A stretch of DNA of 64,000 nt from Microbacterium sp. T32 (GCF_001619615.1 NZ_LQQP01000077.1:108746-172745); one strand, 5' to 3'. Positions 8,040-16,050 are shown, counted from the first letter of the stretch. The notes: a model not told the origin generated them from the sequence alone. Numbers and translations are program-made.

Positions 8040-8324
8040 ATGACTGTTGACGATCGCCCGGGTGCCGGGATCGTGTGGTCGCGGGTCGAGGAGGGGTTCC
8101 ACGTCGCGAGTGCGCGCGGGGCGTTCCTCGGCTACATCGACCGCGAGGCCGATGGCACCTACTGGGCCTACAACGGGCGTTCCCGTCCCGTCGGCCGCTT
8201 CCCCGGGCTCGTCGCGGCGATGGCCGCCGTCACCCACGCGCACACCCAGGCGACGGCCGTCGCCGATCCCGTGATCGAACTGCGTCAGGTTCCGGACGCC
8301 CTCCCCGGATCGGCGGTGTCCTGA
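8040..8324 (+). CDS. Small hypothetical protein translated with a BLUF protein
   Basis: 94 residues preceded by GGAAGGA. It contains VWSRVEEGFHVASARGAFLGYIDRE and YWAYNGRSRPVGRFPGL, which read as a compact beta-rich domain, with no transmembrane segment or known catalytic motif. The stop overlaps the BLUF start by one base (TGATG), which implies coupled expression and perhaps a partner or output role in light sensing. I do not recognise a family. Confidence 0.7.
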   Translation: MTVDDRPGAGIVWSRVEEGFHVASARGAFLGYIDREADGTYWAYNGRSRPVGRFPGLVAAMAAVTHAHTQATAVADPVIELRQVPDALPGSAVS

Positions 8325-8764
8325 TGCCTGACGACCTCTACTCGATGACGTACTCGAGTACGGCAACGGTGCCGTTCGACGACGACGACCTTGCGCGGCT
8401 CCTCGAGTCGAGCCGTGTCGCCAACATCGGCAGCGACCTGTCCGGGCTGCTGCTCTACCGCCGCGGGCGATTCCTCCAGGTGCTCGAGGGCCCCGAGTCC
8501 TCGGTTCGGGATGCGATCGACCGCATCGGCCGTGACCCGCGCCACCGGGACGTGCGGCTACTGGTGTCGGAGTCGATCGACGACCGCCGCTTCCCCGACT
8601 GGACGATGGGGTACGAGCCGCTCGGAACGTCGACATCGGCCCCGCCGGTGGGGTTCCGCGACAGCTTCGACGACCTCGATTCGACGGATGCCACGGTCAC
8701 CGCGCGGGCGCTGGCCGAGCTGACGCTGTGGTTCCGGGTGCGCTCGGGGCGGCGCGCCGCGTAG
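8324..8764 (+). CDS. BLUF-domain blue-light photoreceptor
   Basis: 146 residues, essentially a single BLUF domain. The flavin-site residues are in place: Tyr6 (LYSMTY), Asn34, Gln52 in GRFLQVLEGP, and Trp93/Met95 in PDWTMGY. BLUF domains bind FAD non-covalently and signal through light-driven rearrangement of the Tyr-Gln-flavin hydrogen bonds. There is no fused EAL, cyclase or other output domain, only a short C-terminal extension, so it must act through a partner; the co-translated small protein upstream is the obvious candidate. Confidence 0.9.
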   Translation: MPDDLYSMTYSSTATVPFDDDDLARLLESSRVANIGSDLSGLLLYRRGRFLQVLEGPESSVRDAIDRIGRDPRHRDVRLLVSESIDDRRFPDWTMGYEPLGTSTSAPPVGFRDSFDDLDSTDATVTARALAELTLWFRVRSGRRAA

Positions 8765-8775
8765 CGGCGGAGGCC

Positions 8776-9959
8776 TCACCCGAGACGGGTTGCCGCCGCT
8801 TCGAGGCGGGTCTGCATGACTCGAATGCTTCGCCCGTCGGCACCGTGATGCTCGGCGAACCGCGGCATGGCCTCAAGGAGGGGGAGGAGCGCGTCGAGGT
8901 GAGTTCGAGCCTCGGCGGCGCTCAGCCCGAACGTCGACAGGGCTTCCTTCGTAAGGAAGTCGTTGACATCCAGGGTCGCGGCGCCGAAGAGGGCGAGTTC
9001 GTGATCATCGCCGTGGTCACGGGGTTCCGGGTTCACGTCGAATGCGGGAGAGAGTGCCCAACCGCCCCCTCGCCGGAGGAAGCCGTGGTTGCGCAGGTGA
9101 TCGTCGAGGTTGCCGACCAGGACGCCGAAGACCGCACGCCGCCACAACTGTGTGACGTCCGCTCCGTGGGCGCGCGCGAAATCGGTGAGGTCGAGCCAAT
9201 CACCGCCGTCGCCGTCCTGGGCCTCGAGCGCCGTCATCGCCGAGATGTACGGGATCCGGACCCCGCCCGCTCCCCGATCGAACCGGCGGAGGAAGAGGAT
9301 CGTGCGGACGCTGCCGTCCACCGTGACCTGCTTCGTCCTCCGAACGGGAACGTCGATCCCCCAGCGGTCCATCGCGTCGAGCATGGATGCCTCCCATGCC
9401 ATGACGTTCCAGTCATCGCCGAGGGGCTTGGGGAACTTCGCGAGCCACAGCTCTTCACCGAGCCGGACATTGGCCTTGGGTCGCGCCCCGCCCAGGGAGC
9501 CGGTCGCCCGAAACAGACGCCGCAGCGCGACCTCGTCGATGTCCGGATCGTCGCGTTCGATCTGGTCGGCGACGCGGATGATGTCGGACAGGTCCGCCTC
9601 AGCGGGCACACCATCACCGTCGGCGAGAGCCGTCCCGTTCCGCCAGAAGCGTGTCGCGCCCTGGCGTCCCTCGTCGTTCACCCCGAGCATCAGTGTGAGG
9701 TCGTCGAGGCGTCGGCCCGCGGCGCGGTTCTGCACCTTTCGTCCCCAGGTGTCGGGTGCGGAGTCGCTGAACGGGTTCGGCGGTCCGAGGCTCTGCGGGC
9801 CGGGGAACAGCCGAGAGCGGGGACGAGGGCGAAGGCGTCGCGGCGGCGCAGGTAGTCGGTGTCGTAGACGAACGTTCCGGACGTGCGCGCCCGGTACAGG
9901 GTTCCGGCGACGACATCTTCCCGCCCGAGCGTCGTCGTCACCATGTAGCCGTCAGCCAT
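8776..9959 (-). pseudogene. hipA: HipA-like kinase toxin gene with a single-base frameshift
   Basis: The N-terminal part reads from ATG 9959 (MADGYMVTTTLG, FVYDTDYLRRRDAFAL) and then leaves frame. The continuation FPGPQSL, FSDSAPDTWGRK, the G-loop GSLGGARPKA, the catalytic GNLDDHLRNHGFL and the metal-binding SPAFDVNP are all intact in another frame down to 8776. Restoring one base near 9811, within the codon before CTG-TTC-CCC, joins the two halves into a normal HipA of about 395 residues. HipA is a Ser/Thr kinase whose targets include glutamyl-tRNA synthetase. It overlaps hipB by 8 bp. The single deletion means either a recent loss of function or a sequencing error; downstream motifs show no decay. 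Confidence 0.85.
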
Positions 9960-10260
9960 CGCCGCGGACTCGTACCCGTTGCGGCAGCTTCTCGTCGGCC
10001 ATCAGCCGTCCGCGCGGGGTCTGGAAGGGATCGGTCGCGGTGACGACCGCGTCCAGCAGGCCGAGGACGCGCAGCACGCGCAGAGCGATCTCGAGTGTCG
10101 TGCCCTCGCCGTTCTCGAGCTTGCTGATCGTCTGGGGGTTGACCCCTGCCCGCTCGGCAACCATTTTGGCCGTCAGGTTCATCAGTTTCCGTTGATCGGC
10201 CACGTTCTGTCCGATCGTTCGCAGGCCGCGGGTGACGGGGACGGGGGTCGGGGTAGCCAT
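9952..10260 (-). CDS. hipB: HipB-like XRE antitoxin / repressor
   Basis: 102 residues with a Cro/CI-type helix-turn-helix at about residues 15-70: IGQNVADQRKLMNLTAKMVAERAGVNPQTISKLENGEG. HipB proteins bind and restrain HipA and repress their own operon through palindromes. It overlaps the hipA start by 8 bp. The C-terminal tail (PFQTPRGRLMADEKLPQR) has the charge typical of HipB. With hipA broken, the gene may persist as a free regulator. A TTAAGAA inverted repeat upstream is the likely operator. Confidence 0.85.
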   Translation of the reverse strand: MATPTPVPVTRGLRTIGQNVADQRKLMNLTAKMVAERAGVNPQTISKLENGEGTTLEIALRVLRVLGLLDAVVTATDPFQTPRGRLMADEKLPQRVRVRGDG

Positions 10261-10300
10261 GACCCCAACTTTACTTCGATCTTGACAGATCCAAAAGGAC

Positions 10301-10326
10301 TTAAGAATTGTCCTCACCGTTCTTAA
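10301..10326. promoter_or_regulatory. Putative hipB operator
   Basis: TTAAGAA (10301-10307), a 12-bp spacer and TTCTTAA (10320-10326) form a perfect 7-bp inverted repeat about 40 bp upstream of hipB in an AT-rich gap. The spacing and position fit autoregulation by HipB. Confidence 0.55.
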
Positions 10327-10358
10327 ATGAGAACTCGGGTAGCGGCATCGCGGCGGTT

Positions 10359-11036
10359 TCAGAGGCCGAGCGCTCGGAGCTCGGCATCCATCCGCTCGGC
10401 GATGTGGGCGTAGCCGACGTCGTCCGGGTGGAGTCCGTCGCCGGCCATCCAGCTGTCGGCGTCGTCGGCGTAGTGCCCGTCGAGCCAGTGGCTCGCCCCG
10501 GCGATGTACTCGGCGCCGATCCGGTCCGCGGCGTCGTGCACCCAGCCGATGATGACGTCGACGGATGCCGGCCGGTCGGCGGTCCACCAGAACGGCTCGA
10601 CCACGATGATGCGCGCGCCGGGGAGGCCCTGGCGCAGGCGGTCGAGGTCGCTGTCGATCGTCGCCCGGATCTCCGCTGCGGCACTGTCGTAGCTGAAGTT
10701 GTCGTTGAGGCCCATGGTCACGAAGACGATGTCGGGATCGTCGCGGATGATCTGTGCCGGGATGTCATCGAGCCCCGGCCCCATGCTGGCGCGGCGGTTG
10801 ACGAAGCCGAGGCCGTTCTCGGCGCGGTTGATCTCGGTCCATCCGCGCTCGGCGCAGATGATCGTCGACCACCGCTTGTCGGACGAACTCGCGCCTGTCC
10901 CGCGCGTGTACGAGTCGCCGTAGAACGCGACCGTCGTGGCGCCCTCCGCGGGCGGCTGGGGCTGCGCCGGTGGCGCGCACGCCGTGAGGCCGAGCGCGAG
11001 AACGGCAGCGACCAGGATGCCGAGCGCGCGATACAT
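10359..11036 (-). CDS. SGNH/GDSL-family hydrolase lipoprotein
   Basis: 225 residues. A short signal peptide (MYRALGILVAAVLALG) ends in the lipobox LTAC, so the mature protein is lipid-anchored at Cys20. SGNH blocks are present: FYGDSYT with the nucleophile Ser, NGLGF, GLNDN and DGLHPDD with the catalytic Asp-x-x-His. It should be a cell-surface esterase or lipase-like hydrolase acting on acyl or acetyl esters. The start codon lies within the 51-bp att repeat of the genomic island, 1 nt after what was the CCA end of tRNA-Gly, so before integration it directly followed the tRNA gene. The substrate is unknown. Confidence 0.85.
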   Translation of the reverse strand: MYRALGILVAAVLALGLTACAPPAQPQPPAEGATTVAFYGDSYTRGTGASSSDKRWSTIICAERGWTEINRAENGLGFVNRRASMGPGLDDIPAQIIRDDPDIVFVTMGLNDNFSYDSAAAEIRATIDSDLDRLRQGLPGARIIVVEPFWWTADRPASVDVIIGWVHDAADRIGAEYIAGASHWLDGHYADDADSWMAGDGLHPDDVGYAHIAERMDAELRALGL

Positions 11037-11081
11037 GTGGAGGGGCTGACGGGAATCGAACCCGCGCTGTCTGCTTGGGAA
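11031..11081. repeat. Left attachment repeat (attL), partial tRNA-Gly copy
   Basis: Identical to 19114-19164. It carries the 3' part of tRNA-Gly (anticodon loop to CCA) but diverges after GGGAA, so it is not a functional tRNA. It includes the start codon of the SGNH lipoprotein gene. Confidence 0.92.
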
Positions 11082-11565
11082 CTAGGGAGGTATCTGCTTG
11101 AGTGCGAAGTAACCGCACGGTGCCAGTCGCCCTCTACGGACGGTCCGAGCAGCCGCGGTCAGACGTGGGCCACGCGATGCGGTCTGAGTGGAATGTTATG
11201 GCACGCCGAGCGGCACGTTGGACCCTCGACCCCAAGACGCCAGCGGCGAGGCGCGCGGAGACCGGTAGGCCTCGTGCGCACTCAACCCTTGACTACCGGT
11301 GAGACTGCTGTGTAGGTTGCTGCCGAGAGGTCGAGATCGCGTCATGGCACCGCCTCTGAACCCCTGGCCCCGTGACCACTACGAATCGCGAGCAGCAGGT
11401 TACGTCCCTCGCGAGACCTGGCGGTAGGGCAGTCCTCATCTGTTTGAGAGGTATGCGCGCAACTGGACTCTGTCCCTGTGCCGCCTCTCACTATCCGCTG
11501 AGTGTGGCGTGAGCGCAGCCGGGCTCGTCCCTCTGCTGTCACTCTCGGCAGCCAGGAGTTCAGCT
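11082..11565. other. Island left-end non-coding region
   Basis: About 480 bp without a convincing gene. TTGACT (11289-11294), an 18-bp spacer and TAGGTT (11313-11318) make a plausible promoter reading toward the HTH genes. A 27-codon frame at 11344-11427 (MAPPLNPWPRD start) has no ribosome site, and I do not call it a gene. Confidence 0.4.
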
Positions 11566-11763
11566 ATGTCCACAAGTCCGCTCGCCACCTCATCGTTGCT
11601 CACGGTGGCGGAGGCCGCCCTATCCCTTCGCGTCAGCGAGTCCACGATCCGGCGTTTGGTCCGTAACCGCCGGATCGGCGTGGTCCATGTCGCGGCAGCC
11701 GTCCGGATCAGTCCGGACGAGTTGGCCCGTTTTCAGCGCGACAACGAACGGCCGGCGCTCTGA
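11566..11763 (+). CDS. Excisionase-like winged HTH protein
   Basis: 65 residues starting at ATG 11566 after CAGGAG. The core LLTVAEAALSLRVSESTIRRLVRNRRIGVVHVAAAVRISPDELARF is the MerR-like/excisionase winged helix (HTH_17 style). Such proteins act as recombination directionality factors or small transcription regulators of integrative elements. It lies at the end of the island opposite the integrase, and its stop overlaps the next gene's ATG by one base. Confidence 0.75.
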   Translation: MSTSPLATSSLLTVAEAALSLRVSESTIRRLVRNRRIGVVHVAAAVRISPDELARFQRDNERPAL

Positions 11764-12275
11764 TGGCTACGACCGAGGGGCAGACGCTCCGGGTGAGCGC
11801 CGTCGCGGAGGCGCTCGGTATCTCGGACGCCAGGGTTCGCCGGCTCATCCAGCGCGGTGATCTCGCGGTGGCGGGCCGGGACCCGATCGTCGTTGCGCCG
11901 AAGGAGGTAGAGCGGTGTCGTCGCGCTCTCCTCCGGTGCGATCTGCACCGCACACTGGATCCGGCTGTGCCGAAGGCGTGGGTGGCGATTCCGAGTCTGT
12001 TCGAGGTCGCCGCTGAGTTGGGGTTGCCGCGAGCTTTCGTTCTGCAGTTGATCTGGCTCGACTACCTGCCCCTCCGGCGGACCGAGACCGGGTTTGATAT
12101 CTGCTCGACGTGCTTGGAGCGCTTTGCTGCGGCCCCGTACCGGAAGATGCTGGGTTTGCCGCGGGCGAGAAAGACAGCCGCGGGGCCGCAGAAGGTTGCT
12201 CCGGGGCCTGACTTGCTTGCGGTAGGGGGTGCGGGGCTACCGTCCGCAGCCTCGCAGAATGGCCGCGCCTCGTGA
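11763..12275 (+). CDS. HTH-containing island protein of unknown function
   Basis: 170 residues, translationally coupled to the small HTH gene before it. The N-terminus (LRVSAVAEALGISDARVRRLIQRGDLAVA) is a second winged HTH of excisionase type. The middle has a possible further HTH (LFEVAAELGLPRAFVLQLIWLDYL), and three cysteines are spaced through the protein (CDLHR, CSTCLERF). The C-terminus is Ala/Gly/Pro rich. It may be a DNA-binding regulator or replication accessory. It overlaps the next gene by 4 bp. Confidence 0.6.
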   Translation: MATTEGQTLRVSAVAEALGISDARVRRLIQRGDLAVAGRDPIVVAPKEVERCRRALLRCDLHRTLDPAVPKAWVAIPSLFEVAAELGLPRAFVLQLIWLDYLPLRRTETGFDICSTCLERFAAAPYRKMLGLPRARKTAAGPQKVAPGPDLLAVGGAGLPSAASQNGRAS

Positions 12276-13063
12276 GCGAGCTACGTCGCCAGCGCGCGTC
12301 GGAGACGCATCGGAAGTACCCCTACTGGTGGAACGGTCGTCAGTGGGCACCGGCGACCGCATATCCCCGGTGGAACTCGATTCGGAACCTCGAGAGGTCA
12401 ATCTGGCGTCCCACCAGATATGACGCGGAGTACCGAGTGCCGACGGCCTGGAACGGGCCGCGAGCTGTCTACAACTTGGTTCGGTTCATCGACGCGTTCC
12501 TACCTCCCGCGCCGGATGAGAATCACAGGCTCGCATTCAGGTGGGATCACGGCAAGCCACGGTTCCACTGGCGGGGGGTGCGTCTCGATCACCTGCATCG
12601 TCGTCGACCGTGGACAACCTTCCTATGTTGCAACGGTTTCACCGATGAGCAGTCTCAGCCCCGGCCTGTCCTCTGGCAGGAGCCCACCTTTTCCTTGCCG
12701 GACGGTGACCCGCGGTCTTACGTCTGGAATCCGCTGGCGCCGGTTGGTCACCCGGCCCACATCTCGGAGCCACCCACCCTTGGCTGGCGCGCAGACGGTG
12801 GCTGGTGCGACGAAGGGCAGGACTATCCGAAGGAGGGGACCCTGTCGCTGATCGAGCTGATGGGAGTTCCGGCCCCGTCGCTGTTCGAGCTGATGCCGAT
12901 GGATGCTCCGAGAACGGGTTTAGGGACTTTCCCAGAAGATGACGTTCTGACAGAAGAACCCTGGGGCGGTAACTGGTGGCACAGGTGGGAGGCTCCCGAC
13001 CTGTGCCTATGCGATTCGCGATGGCCATCACCCCAATGTTGGGTCGATCACGACCAGCGCTAG
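12272..13063 (+). CDS. Hypothetical island protein rich in Trp and Pro
   Basis: 263 residues from a GTG overlapping the previous stop. The composition is unusual: more than 15 tryptophans, including YPYWWNGRQW, FHWRG, EEPWGGNWWHRWE and SPQCW, and many prolines and histidines. No signal peptide or membrane helix is seen, and I recognise no family. It belongs to the same coupled unit as the two HTH genes. Codon use is less GC-extreme than in chromosomal genes, in keeping with transfer. Confidence 0.5.
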   Translation: MSELRRQRASETHRKYPYWWNGRQWAPATAYPRWNSIRNLERSIWRPTRYDAEYRVPTAWNGPRAVYNLVRFIDAFLPPAPDENHRLAFRWDHGKPRFHWRGVRLDHLHRRRPWTTFLCCNGFTDEQSQPRPVLWQEPTFSLPDGDPRSYVWNPLAPVGHPAHISEPPTLGWRADGGWCDEGQDYPKEGTLSLIELMGVPAPSLFELMPMDAPRTGLGTFPEDDVLTEEPWGGNWWHRWEAPDLCLCDSRWPSPQCWVDHDQR

Positions 13064-13361
13064 TACGACACGTGTGAATGCCCTAGCTCTGCCGGACTGC
13101 CATCGCCTACCCCGGGCGCATACCTAGTTCGCGGTGGACCCTTCCGGACGCGCCGTTATACGTGAGTATGACCAGCTGAATTGCCGGTTTTCGGCGTGTC
13201 CGGAGGGGTTGCTACGTGCTCCAGCCGATGAGACATGTGTCGGCTGCGGGGGTGATACCTGAGAGAGAGCCATAGTCCCTCCGAGCCCTGAGCGTCCCGC
13301 CCGCGGGCTTCCGGGGTCCCGGCGCCGCGCTGCCGTAGTTCCCAGTGAGGAAAGGAGTGAG

Positions 13362-13964
13362 ATGCAGCGCAGAAACAACTGCCCCTGGTGCGTCCACACC
13401 CGGGCCATGGTCTGGGAGCAGCGGATCTGGCAGGGCGAGAACGTCGAGACGGTCGCGGCGGATACGCCGTTCAGTCTGGACGCGGCGCACCTTCACGTGC
13501 GGGACCACATGGGACTGGTGCTCTCGGCGGAGCCGCTCATCACGTCGGTGCCGTCGGTGTCGCAGGCCGCGCCGATCCCGGCCGCCCCCGCACCGGGCGC
13601 GCTCGCCTCCAGCGGGTCCGCACCGTCCGTAGCGGCCTACGCGGCTGATCTACTCAAGCTGGCATCGCAGGTGGTGGCCGCCGCTGACGTGGCCGCCGAG
13701 CACGGCTCCCTCGAAAGTGCAATGCGAGAGATCGAGATCCGGGCCTTGGCGCTAGACGAAGTCGCGGCCTCTCTCGGCGTCGACATCCACGAGGCCGAGC
13801 AGATGTTGAACGAGGTCACGGCCACCGTGCGAGGTGCTCTGCGAGCTGGTGCTGCCGGGCTGGGCAACGACCTTGAATTCCTCGCCGTCGCGATCCGCGA
13901 AGAGGGCGGACACCGCATCGCCAGCGACCTAGAACAGCGCATCCGCGCCCGCCAGCGAGCCTGA
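13362..13964 (+). CDS. Hypothetical island protein with N-terminal CPWC motif
   Basis: 200 residues after a strong AGGAAAGGAGTG ribosome site. An N-terminal NNCPWC followed by two His in LHVRDHMG could form a metal-binding knuckle. A Pro/Ala-rich linker (about residues 65-90) leads to a helical C-terminal half with regular Ala, Leu and Glu spacing (SLESAMREIEIRALALDEVAASLG), probably coiled coil. It starts a short operon with the next two genes. The 298 bp before it hold no gene I can support. Function unknown. Confidence 0.6.
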   Translation: MQRRNNCPWCVHTRAMVWEQRIWQGENVETVAADTPFSLDAAHLHVRDHMGLVLSAEPLITSVPSVSQAAPIPAAPAPGALASSGSAPSVAAYAADLLKLASQVVAAADVAAEHGSLESAMREIEIRALALDEVAASLGVDIHEAEQMLNEVTATVRGALRAGAAGLGNDLEFLAVAIREEGGHRIASDLEQRIRARQRA

Positions 13965-13979
13965 AGCCAAGGAGCAGAG

Positions 13980-14462
13980 ATGATTCACCCCGACGACCTC
14001 CCGCCCCTCCGCACGACACCCATCGTCGAACCCCTCACCCTGAGCGCACCGCACGAGTATCCCTTCACGGTGCACTTCTTCTCCTCCAAGACCGTGCTGC
14101 TCACGGAGATGCGAGGGCACACGTTCGAGTTCGGTGACGAGCTACAGATCACCGCTGCGATCTACGAGCTATCCAAGGACCGCAACGGGCAGAGCTGGCT
14201 CGACCTCATCGATGACACCGACGCGCAGATCCAGCGGTGGGGGAAGGTGCGCTACGCGCGCGGACCCTGGCCCGACGCTCTTCCTCGTGTCCAGGCCGGC
14301 TCACCGGAGGAAGCCGACCTGATCGCCCACGAGTGGGCCGAGGCTTGGAAGCTCCCAACCGAGGAGGAGCGAAACGAGGCGCGAGCTGCTCTGTACCGCA
14401 AGTACGGTTCCCCGCCCCAGACAAGCCGGCACCTCGGGTTCCTACCGGGAGATGTCGAGTGA
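13980..14462 (+). CDS. Hypothetical island protein
   Basis: 160 residues, ATG preceded by CAAGGAGCAGAG. The sequence is soluble and mixed alpha/beta: HEYPFTVHFFSSKTVLLTEMRGHTFEFGDELQITAAIYEL, then SWLDLIDDTDAQIQRWGKVRYARGPWP and a charged C-terminus. No known motif is visible. It lies 15 bp after the CPWC gene and overlaps the following GTG start by 4 bp, so it belongs to the same operon. Confidence 0.55.
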   Translation: MIHPDDLPPLRTTPIVEPLTLSAPHEYPFTVHFFSSKTVLLTEMRGHTFEFGDELQITAAIYELSKDRNGQSWLDLIDDTDAQIQRWGKVRYARGPWPDALPRVQAGSPEEADLIAHEWAEAWKLPTEEERNEARAALYRKYGSPPQTSRHLGFLPGDVE

Positions 14463-14851
14463 CCAACAACCGCTCCACCAACGAGGCCTTTCGCCTCAAG
14501 GTGATGATCAACCTTCTCCAAAGCCATCTCCGAGTCCTCGTCCCCGACGACGAGCAATCGCCCTACCGCGCCCTCCTTGCCGACACGGATGCCCACACAG
14601 ATATCGCTGGGCTCGCACCGTGGATCGTGCACGTCCGCACCTCTGCGAGCGGCGAAAAGCTCTCCGAGATCGTCACCGACGTCACCGACGCCGCCCGCGC
14701 GGCCGGGAGCGACTGGGCCGTTGCCATCATGAACCGGCGCGGGTACCCCGTCGAAGACAGCTACGCGATCATGCCGCTACACGTCCTCACACGCATCTTC
14801 CGCGGTGAGGCACCCCCACCCCTTCACCCCGGCACCGGCATCCCGGAGTGA
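14459..14851 (+). CDS. Hypothetical island protein, possible nuclease-like fold
   Basis: 130 residues, GTG start overlapping the previous stop by 4 bp. The order 'WIVHVRTSASGEKLSEIVTD ... SDWAVAIMNRRGYPVEDSYAIMPLHVLTRIF' resembles small actinophage endonuclease/resolvase-like proteins in which a core strand is followed by 'gavvvkRrG..d...y.vM.l..f..l'. The diagnostic acidic residues and Lys of PDDEXK enzymes are not clear, so I leave the function open. It is the last gene of its operon; a strong hairpin lies about 90 bp downstream. Confidence 0.45.
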   Translation: MTNNRSTNEAFRLKVMINLLQSHLRVLVPDDEQSPYRALLADTDAHTDIAGLAPWIVHVRTSASGEKLSEIVTDVTDAARAAGSDWAVAIMNRRGYPVEDSYAIMPLHVLTRIFRGEAPPPLHPGTGIPE

Positions 14852-14937
14852 AGGACAGAGGAGACAGGAGCTCCTCGAGCGGCGGCTGGACTTCTGCCCT
14901 CCGCAGCCCAGCCGCCGCTCACGCCTTCGCAGAAACC

Positions 14938-14978
14938 GAAGAAGGGTGCACCACCCAGGAGGCGATGCACCCTTCTTC
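14938..14978. terminator. Intrinsic-type terminator between convergent island operons
   Basis: GAAGAAGGGTGCA (14938-14950) pairs perfectly with 14966-14978 around a 15-nt loop, followed by a pyrimidine-rich TCTCTCT. It lies between the plus-strand operon ending at 14851 and the minus-strand small genes ending at 14993. A second GC stem (about 14879-14919) precedes it. Confidence 0.75.
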
Positions 14979-14992
14979 TCTCTATGCAGAGA

Positions 14993-15112
14993 TCAGGTCA
15001 ACCGAACGATGTTCCCGCATCGACACCGGATGAGCCCGGGCCGGTACGAAGGCGAGAACGGGCCGAAGGTGCGTCGGCAGTGAGGGCAGGTGAGCGTCAT
15101 GTAGCGCGTCAT
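14993..15112 (-). CDS. 39-residue zinc-ribbon microprotein
   Basis: The minus strand reads MTRYMTLTCPHCRRTFGPF then RCRCGNIVRLT and a stop: two CxxC/CxC knuckles 15-20 residues apart, a minimal zinc ribbon. Four cysteines in a 39-residue frame are unlikely by chance. It lies 9 bp downstream of the YjzC-like gene on the same strand. Function unknown; such ribbons often bind nucleic acid or serve as small adaptors. Confidence 0.6.
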   Translation of the reverse strand: MTRYMTLTCPHCRRTFGPFSPSYRPGLIRCRCGNIVRLT

Positions 15113-15121
15113 GATCGTCAC

Positions 15122-15295
15122 CTACCGCGTCGGACGGATGATCTGGTAGGTCGTTCCGGGCCGCTGTCCCGGAGGGAACGGCTCACCCTGGACGCTGGTC
15201 ACCTCGTTCGTGAGGCGGCCGCCCTGGAACTGGCCGTAGATCCCGCTCTGGGGGACGCTCTGACCGGGCCGGAAACTGGGTTTGCGAGTGGTCAT
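15122..15295 (-). CDS. YjzC-like small protein
   Basis: 57 residues starting MTTRKPSFRPGQSVPQSGIY after a GAAGGG ribosome site. The pattern 'F(R/K)PGQxxPxSGxY ... EVTSVQGEPFPPGQRPGTTYQII' matches the YjzC-like family, small proteins of unknown function found in many bacteria and mobile elements. The start is chosen at 15295; a longer frame would add ten unlike residues. It forms a two-gene unit with the zinc-ribbon microprotein. Confidence 0.65.
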   Translation of the reverse strand: MTTRKPSFRPGQSVPQSGIYGQFQGGRLTNEVTSVQGEPFPPGQRPGTTYQIIRPTR

Positions 15296-15720
15296 ATGAC
15301 TACCCTTCTTTGCTTGGCCGAGCACCAAGAACCTCCACGGCGAGTCGATTGACCCGCCTGCATGTGGTGGTATTAGGGTAGAAGAACCATCACCTGGACA
15401 GTATTGGTGCCTTCGACCCCGAACCCGGTTCCCCCGGCTATCGGGGTTGTCGTGCTTCGGTACGAGAAAGTCTACCGGCGAGGTCTGTCGTTAAGAGCTA
15501 CAAGTGGGGGCCGAAGTTACACTCGTGTGATTCGGGTCGTGACCCGGACGGGTTCTCCACAACTTCTCCACGACTTCGCTCACAGCTTCGCCCTCCCCGA
15601 TCCCTTCTCTCGCCTGGGATCCGCGAAGTTATCCACAGGATCGACGTCAGCCGACCCCATCGCCAAAAATTAACCTGGCTCGGCGTGTCTTCGGCGTGTC
15701 GCGGGGTGCTTCCAATACGT
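15296..15720. other. Island intergenic region with a DnaA box and 11-bp iterations
   Basis: A 425-bp stretch without a convincing gene. It contains a perfect DnaA box TTATCCACA (15629-15637) and four degenerate 11-bp steps from 15551 to 15594 of the type ACTTCTCCACG. The base composition is AT-richer than the flanks. It could be a replication or control region, or an upstream regulatory zone of the small minus-strand genes. Confidence 0.45.
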
Positions 15721-16014
15721 TTATCGGCCCTCACCGGTTCCATAGATCGGCTTGAGTAGCTCGCCGAGGTCGACTTCGAGGGCCATCGCGAGCCGGTACC
15801 AAGTGATCAATGTGCCGCTCGTGGCGGCTCTGTTGGGGTCTCTGCCTGGGCCAATCCTCGGCTTGCCCGACTCCAACGCCACCAGCGTTGCGCGACCCAC
15901 CCCGGCAGCGGCTGCGAGAGCGTCGTAGGACATGCCGCGGCTGCGTCGTAGCTGAGCTAGATGAACGCGAAGTGCAGCGAGGTCGGGTTCGGGAATCGGA
16001 CCATCGCTTGGCAC
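15721..16014 (-). CDS. XRE-family transcriptional regulator of the island
   Basis: 97 residues from a GTG. The helix-turn-helix spans about residues 15-45 (LRRSRGMSYDALAAAAGVGRATLVALESGKPRIG), and a C-terminal LGELLKPIYGTGE follows as in short XRE repressors. It probably controls the divergent downstream genes and perhaps itself; two identical 10-bp direct repeats with 20-bp periodicity lie just upstream. This is typical of an element maintenance or excision repressor. Confidence 0.8.
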   Translation of the reverse strand: MPSDGPIPEPDLAALRVHLAQLRRSRGMSYDALAAAAGVGRATLVALESGKPRIGPGRDPNRAATSGTLITWYRLAMALEVDLGELLKPIYGTGEGR

Positions 16015-16050
16015 CTATTCACTCAACTGACACCCGGGCGCTGCTGTGTT

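Noticed and set aside
11037..11083. Second tRNA-Gly gene
   Set aside because: Only the 3' half matches; the sequence diverges in the anticodon stem and no 5' half follows, so it is an attachment-site copy.
15404..15673. Possible 89-codon plus-strand gene in the island
   Set aside because: No ribosome site, no conserved motif, and it spans the DnaA box and iterations, so I treat the region as non-coding.
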